From Uliginosibacterium paludis (GTDB lineage: Bacteria; Pseudomonadota; Gammaproteobacteria; Burkholderiales; Rhodocyclaceae): a stretch of DNA of 64,000 nt. The notes under the pieces are model-generated. The model was not told the DNA's origin. It ran no database searches and saw nothing but the letters and a program-made list of their open reading frames with translations. Position 1 is the first letter of the stretch. Every line of letters starts with the position of its first letter. Location: assembly GCF_039631355.1 (NCBI RefSeq), contig NZ_JBDIVF010000010.1, positions 43,082 to 107,081 on the forward strand, written 5' to 3'. This document shows positions 31,491-40,447 of the stretch, piece by piece. The translations under genes were made by a program, and so were the position numbers.

Positions 31491-31524
31491 AACAACACGG
31501 GGAGCCGAAGCTCCCCGTGTTGTT
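31491..31524. terminator. bidirectional terminator between GH28 gene and cheA
   Basis: Perfect 15-bp inverted repeat (31491-31505 with 31510-31524) around a CGAA tetraloop, between two convergent genes. It is A-rich on the left and T-ending on the right, so it can serve both strands. Confidence 0.85.
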
Positions 31525-31544
31525 CATCGGGCCTGTTTGAACAA

Positions 31545-33467
31545 TCAGGCTGCAGCGGCCAGATTCGACTCCAGCAGCAACTGAGCGCGGGTGGCAACTT
31601 TCTGCTCCCCCATGCCGCCCAGCAATTCCTTCATGTCGAGGATCAGCACGATCTGTCCGTTGGACAGGGTGGTGACTCCCGCGACGCCCTTCGGTCGGAA
31701 ATCGTCGAGCGACTTGATCACTGCATCTTCCCGGCCTGCAAACGAATCGATTGCCAGAATGAAGCTCTGCTCGGCCGACTGCATCAGCACGCCATACTCG
31801 GGTACCCGCTGTTGCGGCCAGCCCAGCAACGCAGCGAGCGTGACGATCGGCAGCACCTCGCCGCGAACCACCATCGTCGCACGGCCACCCAGCTCCTGAA
31901 CCTCCTTGGCCTCGATCGGCAGGATTTCGCGAACCATCGAAAGCGGCACCGCAAAAGGCTGATCCTCAAGGCACACCAGCAGCACAGGCAGAATGGCCAG
32001 CGTCAGCGGCAGGGAAATGATGAACTCGGTTCCCTTGCCCTGCACCGAGCGGATGTCGATCGAGCCGTTAAGTTTCTGGATATTGGTTCGCACCACGTCC
32101 ATGCCGACGCCGCGGCCGGAAACGTCCGACACGGTGGAAGCCGTCGAGAAGCCCGGCAGGAACACCAGGTTGTAGCTCTGGCGCTCATCCATCGTGTTGG
32201 CTTCCTCATCGGTGATGAGTCCCTTCTCCAGAGCCTTGGCACGGAGCTTCTCCGGATTCATGCCGCGTCCGTCATCGGCGACCAGGATCACGATGTGATC
32301 CCCTTCCTGGCGCGCTTCTAGGCGGACGTTGGATTTTTCCGGCTTGCCCATTGCCATGCGTTCGGCAGGCAACTCGATGCCGTGGTCCACTGCATTCCGG
32401 ATCAGGTGAATGATCGGATCGGAGAGGTCCTCGATCATCGTCTTGTCGATCTCGGTCTCCTCGCCCAGCAGCAGGAGTTCAACATCCTTGCCCAGCGAAC
32501 GTGCGAGGTCTCGTGCAATCCGAGGATATTTCTGGAACAGGCGGCCGATCGGCTGCATCCGCGTCTTCATGACAGCGTTCTGAAGATCAGACACCAGCAG
32601 ATCGAGCTGGCTCACCGCCAGATCCAGCGCATGCAGGGTATCCGTATCGTTCTTGCCGTTCAGGATGTCGGAGCGCAAAGCCGTCAGGCGGTTCTTCGTC
32701 AGGCCGATTTCACCGGAGAGGTTGAGCACCTGATCCAGCCGCGAGGTATCGACGCGAATCGAGTTGTCCCGCTGGCGTTCGCCTTCGCGGCGACCTCCCG
32801 GGGGCCCCTGATATCCGGGCTTGTCCGTTGTACGGCGTCCGACGGCAGCCTGGATGATTTCGGCAGCCACCGTTTCAGTCAGGTGCGGCGCGTCATCCGC
32901 CTCGGGCGAAATGGCAGCCACCACGGGCACGCCACCGGCAGGAACGATCCCCGTCACGGCATGATAGTAGGCGTTCCAGTCCGGGTCATTCGGCGAACCA
33001 GCCACCGGTGCAGCGGCCGCCACTACCGGAACGGCGGGCTCGGCGGCCGGACGGGAGCGGGCCACATCGGCGAGGGTGCCCGCCAGCGCATGCTTGAGTT
33101 GGTCCATCAGCTGAGGGTCCGCAGAAGCCGGCAACATGCCGCGCTCGAGTTCGTTGAACATGGTCCGTACTGCAGCCGTGGCCGCAAGGATCACGTCAAG
33201 CATCTCGGGGCCGACCTTGAGCTCTCCGGTCCGCAATTTGTCGAACAGGTTTTCCGTCAGGTGGCACAAGGCCACCAGTTCGGTCGCGTTCAGAAAGCCC
33301 GCGCCGCCCTTGATGGTGTGAAAACCCCGGAAGATCTCGTTGAGCAATCCCAGATCGTTGGGGGTGCGCTCCAGATCTACGAGTTTGTTGTCGACGCCAG
33401 AGAGCAAGTCTCCGGCTTCAACGAGGAAGTCCTGCAGCAGATCTTCCATTCCCGCGAAATCGCTCAT
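31545..33467 (-). CDS. cheA: chemotaxis histidine kinase CheA
   Basis: 640 residues. An Hpt domain with phospho-accepting H50 in FRGFHTIKGGAGF is followed by a linker without a clear CheY-binding P2 domain, then the dimerisation region (DTSRLDQVLNLSGEIGLTKN), the HATPase with N box (HLIRNAVDHGIE), G1 (VADDGRGM) and G2 (GRGVGMDVV), and a CheW-like P5 domain. It passes phosphate to CheY and the CheV receivers. Last gene of the cheV-cheV-cheY-cheZ-cheA operon on the minus strand. Confidence 0.96.
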   Translation of the reverse strand: MSDFAGMEDLLQDFLVEAGDLLSGVDNKLVDLERTPNDLGLLNEIFRGFHTIKGGAGFLNATELVALCHLTENLFDKLRTGELKVGPEMLDVILAATAAVRTMFNELERGMLPASADPQLMDQLKHALAGTLADVARSRPAAEPAVPVVAAAAPVAGSPNDPDWNAYYHAVTGIVPAGGVPVVAAISPEADDAPHLTETVAAEIIQAAVGRRTTDKPGYQGPPGGRREGERQRDNSIRVDTSRLDQVLNLSGEIGLTKNRLTALRSDILNGKNDTDTLHALDLAVSQLDLLVSDLQNAVMKTRMQPIGRLFQKYPRIARDLARSLGKDVELLLLGEETEIDKTMIEDLSDPIIHLIRNAVDHGIELPAERMAMGKPEKSNVRLEARQEGDHIVILVADDGRGMNPEKLRAKALEKGLITDEEANTMDERQSYNLVFLPGFSTASTVSDVSGRGVGMDVVRTNIQKLNGSIDIRSVQGKGTEFIISLPLTLAILPVLLVCLEDQPFAVPLSMVREILPIEAKEVQELGGRATMVVRGEVLPIVTLAALLGWPQQRVPEYGVLMQSAEQSFILAIDSFAGREDAVIKSLDDFRPKGVAGVTTLSNGQIVLILDMKELLGGMGEQKVATRAQLLLESNLAAAA

Positions 33468-33526
33468 GGCTGACTCCGGTTATACGCTGACAAATTCGAA
33501 CGCATGTCGCCGCTTCGCGCCGACAC

Positions 33527-34420
33527 TCAGAAACCCAGACTGTCGAGCAGATCGTCGACCTGCTCCTGACTGGTCACGACATCCTCCCGCCCTTCCGCAC
33601 TCACGACCGGGCCGTTGAGGAGACCATCTTCTGCAACCACACGCTTGCTCTCGGGCATGATGTCGATCAGGACCTTGAGCAAACCGTTTTCAAGCTTGGA
33701 CGCCATCTCGACGATTTTCTTGATCACCTGGCCGGTCAAGTCCTGGAAGTCCTGCGCCATCATGATCTCGAGAAGCTGCTCGTTGACCACCTTGCTGTCT
33801 CTCGCCGACTGGTCAAGAAACTTGCGGGTACTCGCAGCCAGCGCCTTGAACTCTTCAACCGACAACTCCTTGTTGTAGAGCTGTGACCAGCGCTTGCCGA
33901 GCTCGGCAGATTCGCTCTCGATCCGGTCCTGAATCGGCTTTGCAATATCGGTAGCGTTGAGCACGCGGCTCGCCGCCTGCTCGGTCATCTGCGAAATGTA
34001 CGAGAGGCGCTGACGCGCGTCAGGCAACTTCTCCGCGGTTTCTTCCAGCATGCGGTCATAGCCGAGCTGGTGAATGGTGTCGTGCAGCAGACGGGTCAGC
34101 TGACCGATCTGCACGAATGCCTGCTGCTGACGCTCTTCTGCGGACATGGCAGATGCGGCAGCCACCGCTTCCTTGATATTCACGGAGTCATCTGCAGGAA
34201 CAACCGGTGCGCTCTGCGCGGGCTTCGTTGCCACGCTGTCAAACAGGGCCTGCAACTCTTCAGAGTCGCCACCACCGTCCGATGCAGGTGCTGCAACCGG
34301 AACACTCGTCCGTGCTACCGGAGCAGCCGGAGCCGGCTCCGAAGTGTTCGTGATGGAATCGAACAGTGCCTGCAATTCGTCGTTATCGCCTGATTCGTCC
34401 GCTTTCAGCCGTTTGGCCAT
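33527..34420 (-). CDS. cheZ: CheY-P phosphatase CheZ with duplicated N-terminal motif
   Basis: 297 residues, longer than E. coli CheZ (214). The catalytic segment DFQDLTGQ with Asp and Gln is intact, and the C-terminal VDDLLDSLGF is the CheY-binding peptide. The extra N-terminus carries two near-identical acidic motifs, DELQALFDS at 14-22 and EELQALFDS at 54-62, separated by Pro/Ala-rich linkers. They resemble the FliM N-terminal CheY-P-binding peptide as well as the C-terminal peptide. Dephosphorylates CheY-P near the kinase complex. Confidence 0.93.
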   Translation of the reverse strand: MAKRLKADESGDNDELQALFDSITNTSEPAPAAPVARTSVPVAAPASDGGGDSEELQALFDSVATKPAQSAPVVPADDSVNIKEAVAAASAMSAEERQQQAFVQIGQLTRLLHDTIHQLGYDRMLEETAEKLPDARQRLSYISQMTEQAASRVLNATDIAKPIQDRIESESAELGKRWSQLYNKELSVEEFKALAASTRKFLDQSARDSKVVNEQLLEIMMAQDFQDLTGQVIKKIVEMASKLENGLLKVLIDIMPESKRVVAEDGLLNGPVVSAEGREDVVTSQEQVDDLLDSLGF

Positions 34421-34492
34421 GGTATCGGCTCCTAATCCTGTATCTCAGCGGCCTTGCCGCTCACATGCTTGAAGTACTGCCGGACGGCGGCA

Positions 34493-34882
34493 TTACTTGC
34501 CCAGTTTTTCGAAGATCTTGCCAAGCTTCTCGGACAAGGTCGCCGCAGTGAAAGGCTTGACGATGTATCCGCTGGCCCCGGCCTGGGCGGCTTCAATGAT
34601 GTTTTCCTTCTTCGCCTCGGCCGTGATCATCAGCACCGGCAGGTGAGCCATGCCTGCATTGGCCCGGATGGCACGAAGCAACTCGATGCCTGTCATGTTC
34701 GGCATGTTCCAGTCGGTCACGACGAAGTCGATCCCCCCGGCTGACAGCTTCTGCATGGCCACGACACCGTCTTCCGCCTCATCGACGTTGGTGTAGCCCA
34801 ACTCCTTGAGGAGGTTCCGGACGATGCGCCGCATCGTCGAGAAGTCATCCACCACCAGGAATTTCATTTTTGGATCCGACAT
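34493..34882 (-). CDS. cheY: chemotaxis response regulator CheY
   Basis: 129 residues, single receiver domain. The acidic pair D12-D13 (VVDDFST), phosphorylation site D57 (VTDWNMP), Thr in MITAEA and Lys in VKPF are all present. CheY-P binds FliM to change flagellar rotation. It lies between cheV and cheZ in the operon. Confidence 0.97.
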   Translation of the reverse strand: MSDPKMKFLVVDDFSTMRRIVRNLLKELGYTNVDEAEDGVVAMQKLSAGGIDFVVTDWNMPNMTGIELLRAIRANAGMAHLPVLMITAEAKKENIIEAAQAGASGYIVKPFTAATLSEKLGKIFEKLGK

Positions 34883-34899
34883 GATTGGTTTTCTCCGGA

Positions 34900-35847
34900 T
34901 TAGTCCTTGTAGGCCTTCAACAGATACGGACGCAAGGTTTCCGCCAGTATTTCCGCATCGAACTTCGCAACGTACGCATCAACGCCGACCGCCTTGCCCA
35001 TCGAGCGGTTAGCTTCCGAGGACAATGACGAATGCATGACGACGGGAATGCCGTCGAAGCGCTGATCGTTCTTGATGTTTCGGGTCAGGACATATCCATC
35101 CATCTCCGGCATTTCTGCATCGACGAGAATCATGTTGATTTCGTCGCTCAGTTTTCTCTTCTGCTGCTGGGCATGGGCGGCCATGCCGTCGAGCCGGGTC
35201 CAGGCCTCCAACCCGTTCAGTGCGTGCTTGTGACGTACGCCCAGCTTGTCGAGTACTTCGGCAATCTTCTTGCGCGCGATCGCCGAGTCGTCGACAAAGA
35301 AGATGTTCGTTTCGCTGTTCCGGTCGAGCGAGGCGATCTGGCCCACCGGAGCCTCCCCGAAGGTCTGGGAGAGGATGGTTTCGACGTCCAGGATGGAAAC
35401 CAGCTTGCCGTCAGCGAGTTCGGTCAGCGCCGTAATGTAGTTCTGGGAAGTGCCCGACATGTTCTCCGGCTGCCGGACCTTGCTCCATTCGACGCGAATG
35501 ATCCTGTCCACGTCGTGAACCAGGAAGCCCAGCGTGCGCTTGCTGTATTCCGTCACCATCATCGAGCCGCCGAGACCGTGCTCGGGTTTGTTGATTCCAA
35601 TGATCCGCGCCAGCGAGAGGACCGGAATCACGTTGCCGCGCAGCGAGATCAGTCCTTCAACTCCCGTCGGCATGTTCGGGGCCTTGGTGATGAAGGGTGT
35701 CTTGGAAACTTCTCTCACCTTGAACACGTTGATGCCGAAGATCTCGCTCGTGCCGAGCGAAAACAGCAGGATTTCCATCCGGTTGGAACCGGCAAGCTTG
35801 GTACGGCCATCGACCGTTTCGAGCAGATTGGTGTTTGCGTTTTCCAT
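34900..35847 (-). CDS. cheV: CheV-type coupling protein (CheW-REC), second copy
   Basis: 315 residues from ATG 35847, chosen for its GGAGGTCAAT ribosome site; a TTG 21 bases upstream overlaps the previous stop. CheW-like domain (about 24-165; EIFGINVFKVREV, GLISLRGNVIPV) and a receiver domain (about 185-310; FVDDSAIARKK, LVDAEMPEMDGY, then MHSSLSS and a K in VAKF). It couples receptors to CheA and acts as a phosphate sink. It is a paralogue of the next gene upstream. Confidence 0.93.
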   Translation of the reverse strand: MENANTNLLETVDGRTKLAGSNRMEILLFSLGTSEIFGINVFKVREVSKTPFITKAPNMPTGVEGLISLRGNVIPVLSLARIIGINKPEHGLGGSMMVTEYSKRTLGFLVHDVDRIIRVEWSKVRQPENMSGTSQNYITALTELADGKLVSILDVETILSQTFGEAPVGQIASLDRNSETNIFFVDDSAIARKKIAEVLDKLGVRHKHALNGLEAWTRLDGMAAHAQQQKRKLSDEINMILVDAEMPEMDGYVLTRNIKNDQRFDGIPVVMHSSLSSEANRSMGKAVGVDAYVAKFDAEILAETLRPYLLKAYKD

Positions 35848-35864
35848 ATTGACCTCCAATTCGC

Positions 35865-36830
35865 TCAAGCCAGCATTTCGGGGGTGTCTTCCGGCGACAG
35901 CATTGCCCGGATGGCACCCGCCAGACGATGAGGTTCAAATTTGGGCACATAGCCATCCACGCCGACCGATTTCCCCAAAGTCTGGTTCGAAATGCTCGAC
36001 AGGGAAGAATGCATCAGGACCGGCACGCCGTCGAAGCGGGGATCGGTCTTGATTTTCTTGGTCAGAATGTAGCCATCCATTTCCGGCATTTCGACGTCCG
36101 TCAAGATGAGGTGAAGCACTTCCCACACCTTGCGGCCGGTTACCTCTGCATGCTTGGCGATGCGCTCCAGCTCATCCCACGCAGCCCGACCATTCACGGC
36201 AGACACGTGGCGGACGCCCAGCACATCCAGTGTTTTCGCGATCTGCCGGCGTGCCACGGAGGAGTCGTCGGCGAAGAGCACGGTGAAGTCACGGCCGATC
36301 GGGGGAATGTCCTTGAACATGTAGTCGTCGTCATACTTTGTCGTTTCGGCCAAGACCTTTTCGACGTCGAGCATCATGATCAGGCGGTTGTCTTCAAGCT
36401 CGGTGACGGCCGTGACCAGTCCGCCGAGGCGGGTCGTCATCATGTCAGGCGGAATCCGCATCTGGGCCCAGTCCAGGCGAAGAATGGTGTCAACGCCCTC
36501 GACCAGGAAACCCTGGGTATGACCGTTGTACTCGGTCACGATCATGATCTCGCGCTTGCCCTCAGGATCGATCCCGCAGTACTTCGCCAGATCGACGATG
36601 GGCACAAGCTGGCCGCGCAGCGACACCATGCCTTCGACACCCGGCTGCATGTCGGGGGCAGCGGTAATCGGCGGCGTGCGCATTACTTCACGCACCTTGA
36701 ACACATTGATGCCGAAACTTTCCTTGCGCCCGCTCCGGGCGTCGGTTCCCAGCGAGAAAAGCAGGATCTCGAGCTTGTTCGTTCCTGCCAGCCTCGTCCT
36801 CGCATCAATATTCTTCAGCAATTCCGACAT
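35865..36830 (-). CDS. cheV: CheV-type coupling protein (CheW-REC), first copy
   Basis: 321 residues from ATG 36830 (GGAGAACACC upstream). CheW-like domain (SFGINVFKVREVMRTPP, GMVSLRGQLVPIVDL) with a small insert (TDARSGRKES) and a receiver domain with D-D (FADDSSVARR), D in LTDVEMPEMDGY and K in VPKF. It is the first gene after a sigma-28-like promoter and sits 17 bases from the second copy. Two different CheVs side by side suggest coupling to different receptors or adaptation states (inference). Confidence 0.93.
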   Translation of the reverse strand: MSELLKNIDARTRLAGTNKLEILLFSLGTDARSGRKESFGINVFKVREVMRTPPITAAPDMQPGVEGMVSLRGQLVPIVDLAKYCGIDPEGKREIMIVTEYNGHTQGFLVEGVDTILRLDWAQMRIPPDMMTTRLGGLVTAVTELEDNRLIMMLDVEKVLAETTKYDDDYMFKDIPPIGRDFTVLFADDSSVARRQIAKTLDVLGVRHVSAVNGRAAWDELERIAKHAEVTGRKVWEVLHLILTDVEMPEMDGYILTKKIKTDPRFDGVPVLMHSSLSSISNQTLGKSVGVDGYVPKFEPHRLAGAIRAMLSPEDTPEMLA

Positions 36831-36989
36831 GGTGTTCTCCGCTTGACTGTCTGCAGCGCATCCCGGCAAAAAACCGTGAAGCGTTGTTCCTGAGAGCTTT
36901 ACGACACCCGATGCGCAAACTTGAGGGAGCTGCCTGCACATCAACGGTGGCGAAAACCAAAGCCTTGCCATGGCCCTGCTCTGCCGGAA

Positions 36990-37016
36990 TTAGCGGTCGA
37001 ACACGGAATAACTTTA
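36990..37016 (-). promoter_or_regulatory. sigma-28 (FliA) type promoter of the cheV-cheA operon
   Basis: On the minus strand TAAAGTTA-N11-ACCGCTAA, against the FliA consensus TAAAGTTT-N11-GCCGATAA: 7 of 8 and 6 of 8 matches with exact spacing. It lies about 160 bases before the first cheV start. The gap 36831-37125 has no gene. Confidence 0.75.
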
Positions 37017-37125
37017 AGGAGGAAAAGGGCGGGGGAAAAAGAGAGGGGACTTGCGGGAACTGCCGGCACCGGAAGGTGCCCCCTGCGGCCTTGCACCGCA
37101 GGGAATACCGGTCATTTGCAGTGAA

Positions 37126-37431
37126 TCAGCTGATCGCGAAAAGCTTGGAGAAATTGGCGATATCCAGCACCTGCCGGACACTGCCCTTCACGCCGATCAA
37201 AGCGACATCCTTGTTGGCGGCCTTGGCCTTGTCACGCAGCATCAGCAGCATGCCGAGTGCAGAGCTGTCGAGATAGGAAACGTCGCCCAGATCAACCTGG
37301 AGAGGTTTTCCACCTGCCTGTCCGAGCAGGGAATCCACGGCATCGCGAAACTCACGGTGGGCCTTGAAATCGAAACGCCCGCCAAGCCGCAACACCGCCT
37401 GCGAATCGCTTACCGTGACCTTTGCATCCAT
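37126..37431 (-). CDS. STAS-domain protein (anti-sigma antagonist-like)
   Basis: 101 residues from ATG 37431 (AAGGAGAATATT upstream). A single STAS domain with the conserved D-S-S-A-L segment (VSYLDSSALGMLL), whose first Ser is the usual phosphorylation site. Small STAS proteins of this kind occur in chemotaxis and motility clusters of Betaproteobacteria and may act in partner-switch signalling. No cognate kinase or phosphatase is nearby. Confidence 0.85.
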   Translation of the reverse strand: MDAKVTVSDSQAVLRLGGRFDFKAHREFRDAVDSLLGQAGGKPLQVDLGDVSYLDSSALGMLLMLRDKAKAANKDVALIGVKGSVRQVLDIANFSKLFAIS

Positions 37432-37550
37432 CGAAATATTCTCCTTGCAGAAACTGTGAATTCTTAGCGGGTCGGTCAAAAGGGTCTGACCTCTTGGCTC
37501 AATTACGGCACATCCCTGCCTGTCTGGCCCCATTATGCCCAGCCGGGCGG

Positions 37551-38243
37551 TCAGCCGCCACGCAATACGCTGACGATCCTGGCCGGAATATCGTGCAATG
37601 AAGCCACCTCACTGGCCGCACCATTCATGGTTGCTTCTCGCGGCATTCCCCACACCACGCAGGAATGCTCGTCCTGACAAATGTTGTGACAACCTGCCTT
37701 GCGCATCGCAAGCATGCCTACGGCGCCGTCCTTTCCCATCCCCGTCAGCATGACGCCCAACCCGATCCTGCCCGCCTCCTTGGCCGCCGAATGGAACAGC
37801 ACATCGACGGAGGGACGGTGCCGATTGACCGGTCCGGCGCGTGAAAGTTCGCACTGAAACCCGCCTCCGACACGCTTGACCAGCAGATGAGAGTGCCCGG
37901 GCGCAATATACACGCACCCCGGCCGTACGCGTTCGCCCTCTTCCGCCTCTTTGACAGAGAGCCCACAGAGGCCATCGAGCCGCTTGGCAAAGGATGCCGT
38001 GAACATTTCCGGCATGTGCTGCACGATCATGATGGGCGGCATGTGTGCCGGCAAAGCGGTCAGCACCGTGCGAAGCGCCTCGGTTCCGCCCGTCGAGGCC
38101 CCGATGAAAACGATTCTTTCCTGGAGCACACGGCCCGGCAGCGGCACATGCATGCCTGCATGGGCAAGCCCCGCGCCCGGCTCAGCCTGGTGCGGGGCGG
38201 CCTGTGTCTGCGATACGGCTGGTTTGAGCGATTTCGTATGCAT
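37551..38243 (-). CDS. cheB: CheB-type methylesterase without receiver domain
   Basis: 230 residues. The whole protein is a CheB_methylest domain: GASTGGTEAL with the catalytic Ser (about 50), the His of QHMPE (about 76) and the Asp of GMGKDGAVGM (about 170). The N-terminal 40 residues are Pro/Ala/His-rich and not a receiver, so it lacks the usual phosphorylation control. It should demethylate receptors opposite CheR, whose gene precedes it. Confidence 0.9.
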   Translation of the reverse strand: MHTKSLKPAVSQTQAAPHQAEPGAGLAHAGMHVPLPGRVLQERIVFIGASTGGTEALRTVLTALPAHMPPIMIVQHMPEMFTASFAKRLDGLCGLSVKEAEEGERVRPGCVYIAPGHSHLLVKRVGGGFQCELSRAGPVNRHRPSVDVLFHSAAKEAGRIGLGVMLTGMGKDGAVGMLAMRKAGCHNICQDEHSCVVWGMPREATMNGAASEVASLHDIPARIVSVLRGG

Positions 38244-38328
38244 GGAAGCTTACCTGCCCCGATCGCGGGGTTCGCCTGGAATGCCCTTGTCTGACCTGAA
38301 GTGGCGCCGACGCGTCAATCCGCCCTGG

Positions 38329-39324
38329 CTATGCGCCTCTGCGCTGATCCGCCCGTTCGTAGACCGTTCGCCCGAGAGAATGAAAAAGACTGGCGGCATG
38401 AATGAAATTCTCTGAGTGCCCGGCATACAGCAAACCCTTGGGTTGGAGCAGCGACACGAAGCGCTCGAGAATGCCGTACTGCGTAGGCTTGTCGAAATAG
38501 ATCATCACGTTGCGACAGAAGATCGCATCGAATCCGGACTGCAAGGGCCAGTTCGGCGCCAGCAGATTGATCTGGCGGAACTTGATCAGGCGTGAAAGCT
38601 CGGGCTTGACGCGGAACTGCCCCTCGGGGTCGCCCGGTCCCCGCACAAAAAACCGCTGCACACGCTCCTTGCTCAGGCGCTCGACACGATCGGGCGTGTA
38701 AAGGCCCTTCTGTCCATGCGCCAGCACGTTCGTATCCAGATCGGAAGCGATGATTTCGACCGGAGGATTGTTGCCGAAGACTTCGCAGGCTGTCATGGCC
38801 AACGAATAGGGCTCTTCCCCGGTAGACGCGGCATTGCACCAGATACGGAATGGCCTGCGATCCGACATGCGCTTCATCTGCTCTGCAAGCATGTCGAAGT
38901 GATGCGCCTCGCGGAAAAAGGACGTCAGATTCGTGGTCAGCGCATTCACGAAGGCCTCCCACTCCGATTCGTCATGGCTGCGTTCGAGCTGGTCGAGGTA
39001 GTCCGTAAAGCGCTTGAGCCCCTTCGCACGCAAACGTCGGGCAAGGCGGCTGTAGACCATGTCCTGCTTGACTGGCGAAAGCGAAATACCGGCCTTTTTG
39101 TAAATCAGCGCGCGGACGCGTTCGAAATCCTGTGGCGTGAACTCGAATTCACGAACCCCGGCATCAATCCGCTGAACCGGCTCGAGCGGCGCAAGTCTGG
39201 AGGTTCCCGATGCAGCCGTTGCGGGACGCGCCGAAGCCAGCGGACGTTCCGTTCGCGCTACCGACGCATGGCCGGTCGATGCAGCGGGCCCCCCGGGCAA
39301 CGGAAATTTCGTGCGGTCGATCAT
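38329..39324 (-). CDS. cheR: chemotaxis methyltransferase CheR
   Basis: 331 residues from ATG 39324 with AAGGAA upstream. After a 70-residue Ala-rich extension, the CheR N-terminal helical domain (FERVRALIYKKAGISLSPVK) and the AdoMet-binding domain (RIWCNAASTGEEPYSLAM, IIASDLDTNVL, FDAIFCRNVMIYFD) are complete. Methylates glutamates of chemoreceptors such as the one at 46990. Between motB and cheB. Confidence 0.95.
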   Translation of the reverse strand: MIDRTKFPLPGGPAASTGHASVARTERPLASARPATAASGTSRLAPLEPVQRIDAGVREFEFTPQDFERVRALIYKKAGISLSPVKQDMVYSRLARRLRAKGLKRFTDYLDQLERSHDESEWEAFVNALTTNLTSFFREAHHFDMLAEQMKRMSDRRPFRIWCNAASTGEEPYSLAMTACEVFGNNPPVEIIASDLDTNVLAHGQKGLYTPDRVERLSKERVQRFFVRGPGDPEGQFRVKPELSRLIKFRQINLLAPNWPLQSGFDAIFCRNVMIYFDKPTQYGILERFVSLLQPKGLLYAGHSENFIHAASLFHSLGRTVYERADQRRGA

Positions 39325-39396
39325 CGGAAGTTTCCTTATCAAGTCAGGCTCGGGCAAAGCGCCACCACTACGGAAGTCGGAAAGACGCGCCGGTCA

Positions 39397-40419
39397 TCAT
39401 CGTCGTGGCGGGCTGGTTTCTGCGGGAGAGAGCACCCGGCGGGCGCCATCTACGATGGGCGCGGCGTCGAGTTGCCGGTTGGCATCCACATCCAGATCGC
39501 CACCTTCGTTACGGATGGCTTCTTCGGTCCGCTTGTTCATCACGATCAGCGTGATGCGCCGGTTGATGGGATTGAGCGGATCGTTGCGGTCGAGCGGAAT
39601 GGTCGATGAGAGCCCGACAACGCGCATGATCTTGCGTTCGTCCATGCCGCCTACGATCAGCTCGCGGCGTGAGGCGTTCGCACGATTTGAGGAGAGTTCC
39701 CAGTTTGAAAACCCGCGATCTCCGCCGGCATAACGCGCGGCATCGGTATGTCCGGAAATGCTGACCTTGTTCTGTACCTGATTGAGCACCTGGCCAATGG
39801 CCCGCACGATGCTGCGCGTATAGGGCTTCATCTCGGCACCACCCGAATCGAACATCGGCCTGTTCTGATCGTCCACGATCTGAATGCGCAGGCCTTCCGA
39901 TGTAAGGTCCAGCAGGAGCTGGCTCTTGAACTGCCGAAGATCGGGACTGGCTTCGATCACGGCCTCCAGCTTGTCCTTCACATCCTGCAGACGCATTTTT
40001 TCTTCCTGCTCGATCTGCTTCTCGGCAGCTTTCAGATCGGCCTGCCCCGTCCCGGTGACAGCATTCGATTCGGCAGGAGTCACCTTGACCTCACTGATCT
40101 TCTTCGGCTCCTTGTAGGAACTCTTCGCGATCTGCCCGACCGACTTGGTCAGATCCTGACCCCCACCTGAAATCGGCGCCGTCGCGCTGCCGGAGCCCGG
40201 TCCGCCAGCCATCGAGACTTTCAACGGGTTCTGGAAAAAATCCGCAATGCCCTTCAGATCTCCCTGGGTTGTGGAACCGAGCAGCCACATCAGCAGAAAG
40301 AACGCCATCATGGCCGTCACGAAGTCGGCATACGCGATTTTCCATGCACCACCATGAGCGCCGCCCCCGCCCTTCTTGATGCGCTTGACGATGATGGGTT
40401 GCTGGTTGTCGCCGCTCAT
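39397..40419 (-). CDS. motB: flagellar stator protein MotB
   Basis: 340 residues. WKIAYADFVTAMMAFFLLMW is the single transmembrane helix with the proton-binding Asp (D32). The periplasmic OmpA-like peptidoglycan-binding domain (ISGHTDAARY, LSSNRANASRREL) follows after a linker of about 130 residues. It anchors the stator to the wall. 28 bases after motA. Confidence 0.96.
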   Translation of the reverse strand: MSGDNQQPIIVKRIKKGGGGAHGGAWKIAYADFVTAMMAFFLLMWLLGSTTQGDLKGIADFFQNPLKVSMAGGPGSGSATAPISGGGQDLTKSVGQIAKSSYKEPKKISEVKVTPAESNAVTGTGQADLKAAEKQIEQEEKMRLQDVKDKLEAVIEASPDLRQFKSQLLLDLTSEGLRIQIVDDQNRPMFDSGGAEMKPYTRSIVRAIGQVLNQVQNKVSISGHTDAARYAGGDRGFSNWELSSNRANASRRELIVGGMDERKIMRVVGLSSTIPLDRNDPLNPINRRITLIVMNKRTEEAIRNEGGDLDVDANRQLDAAPIVDGARRVLSPAETSPPRR

Positions 40420-40447
40420 GCTGCGCTCATCTCCATCCGCTCAGGGC

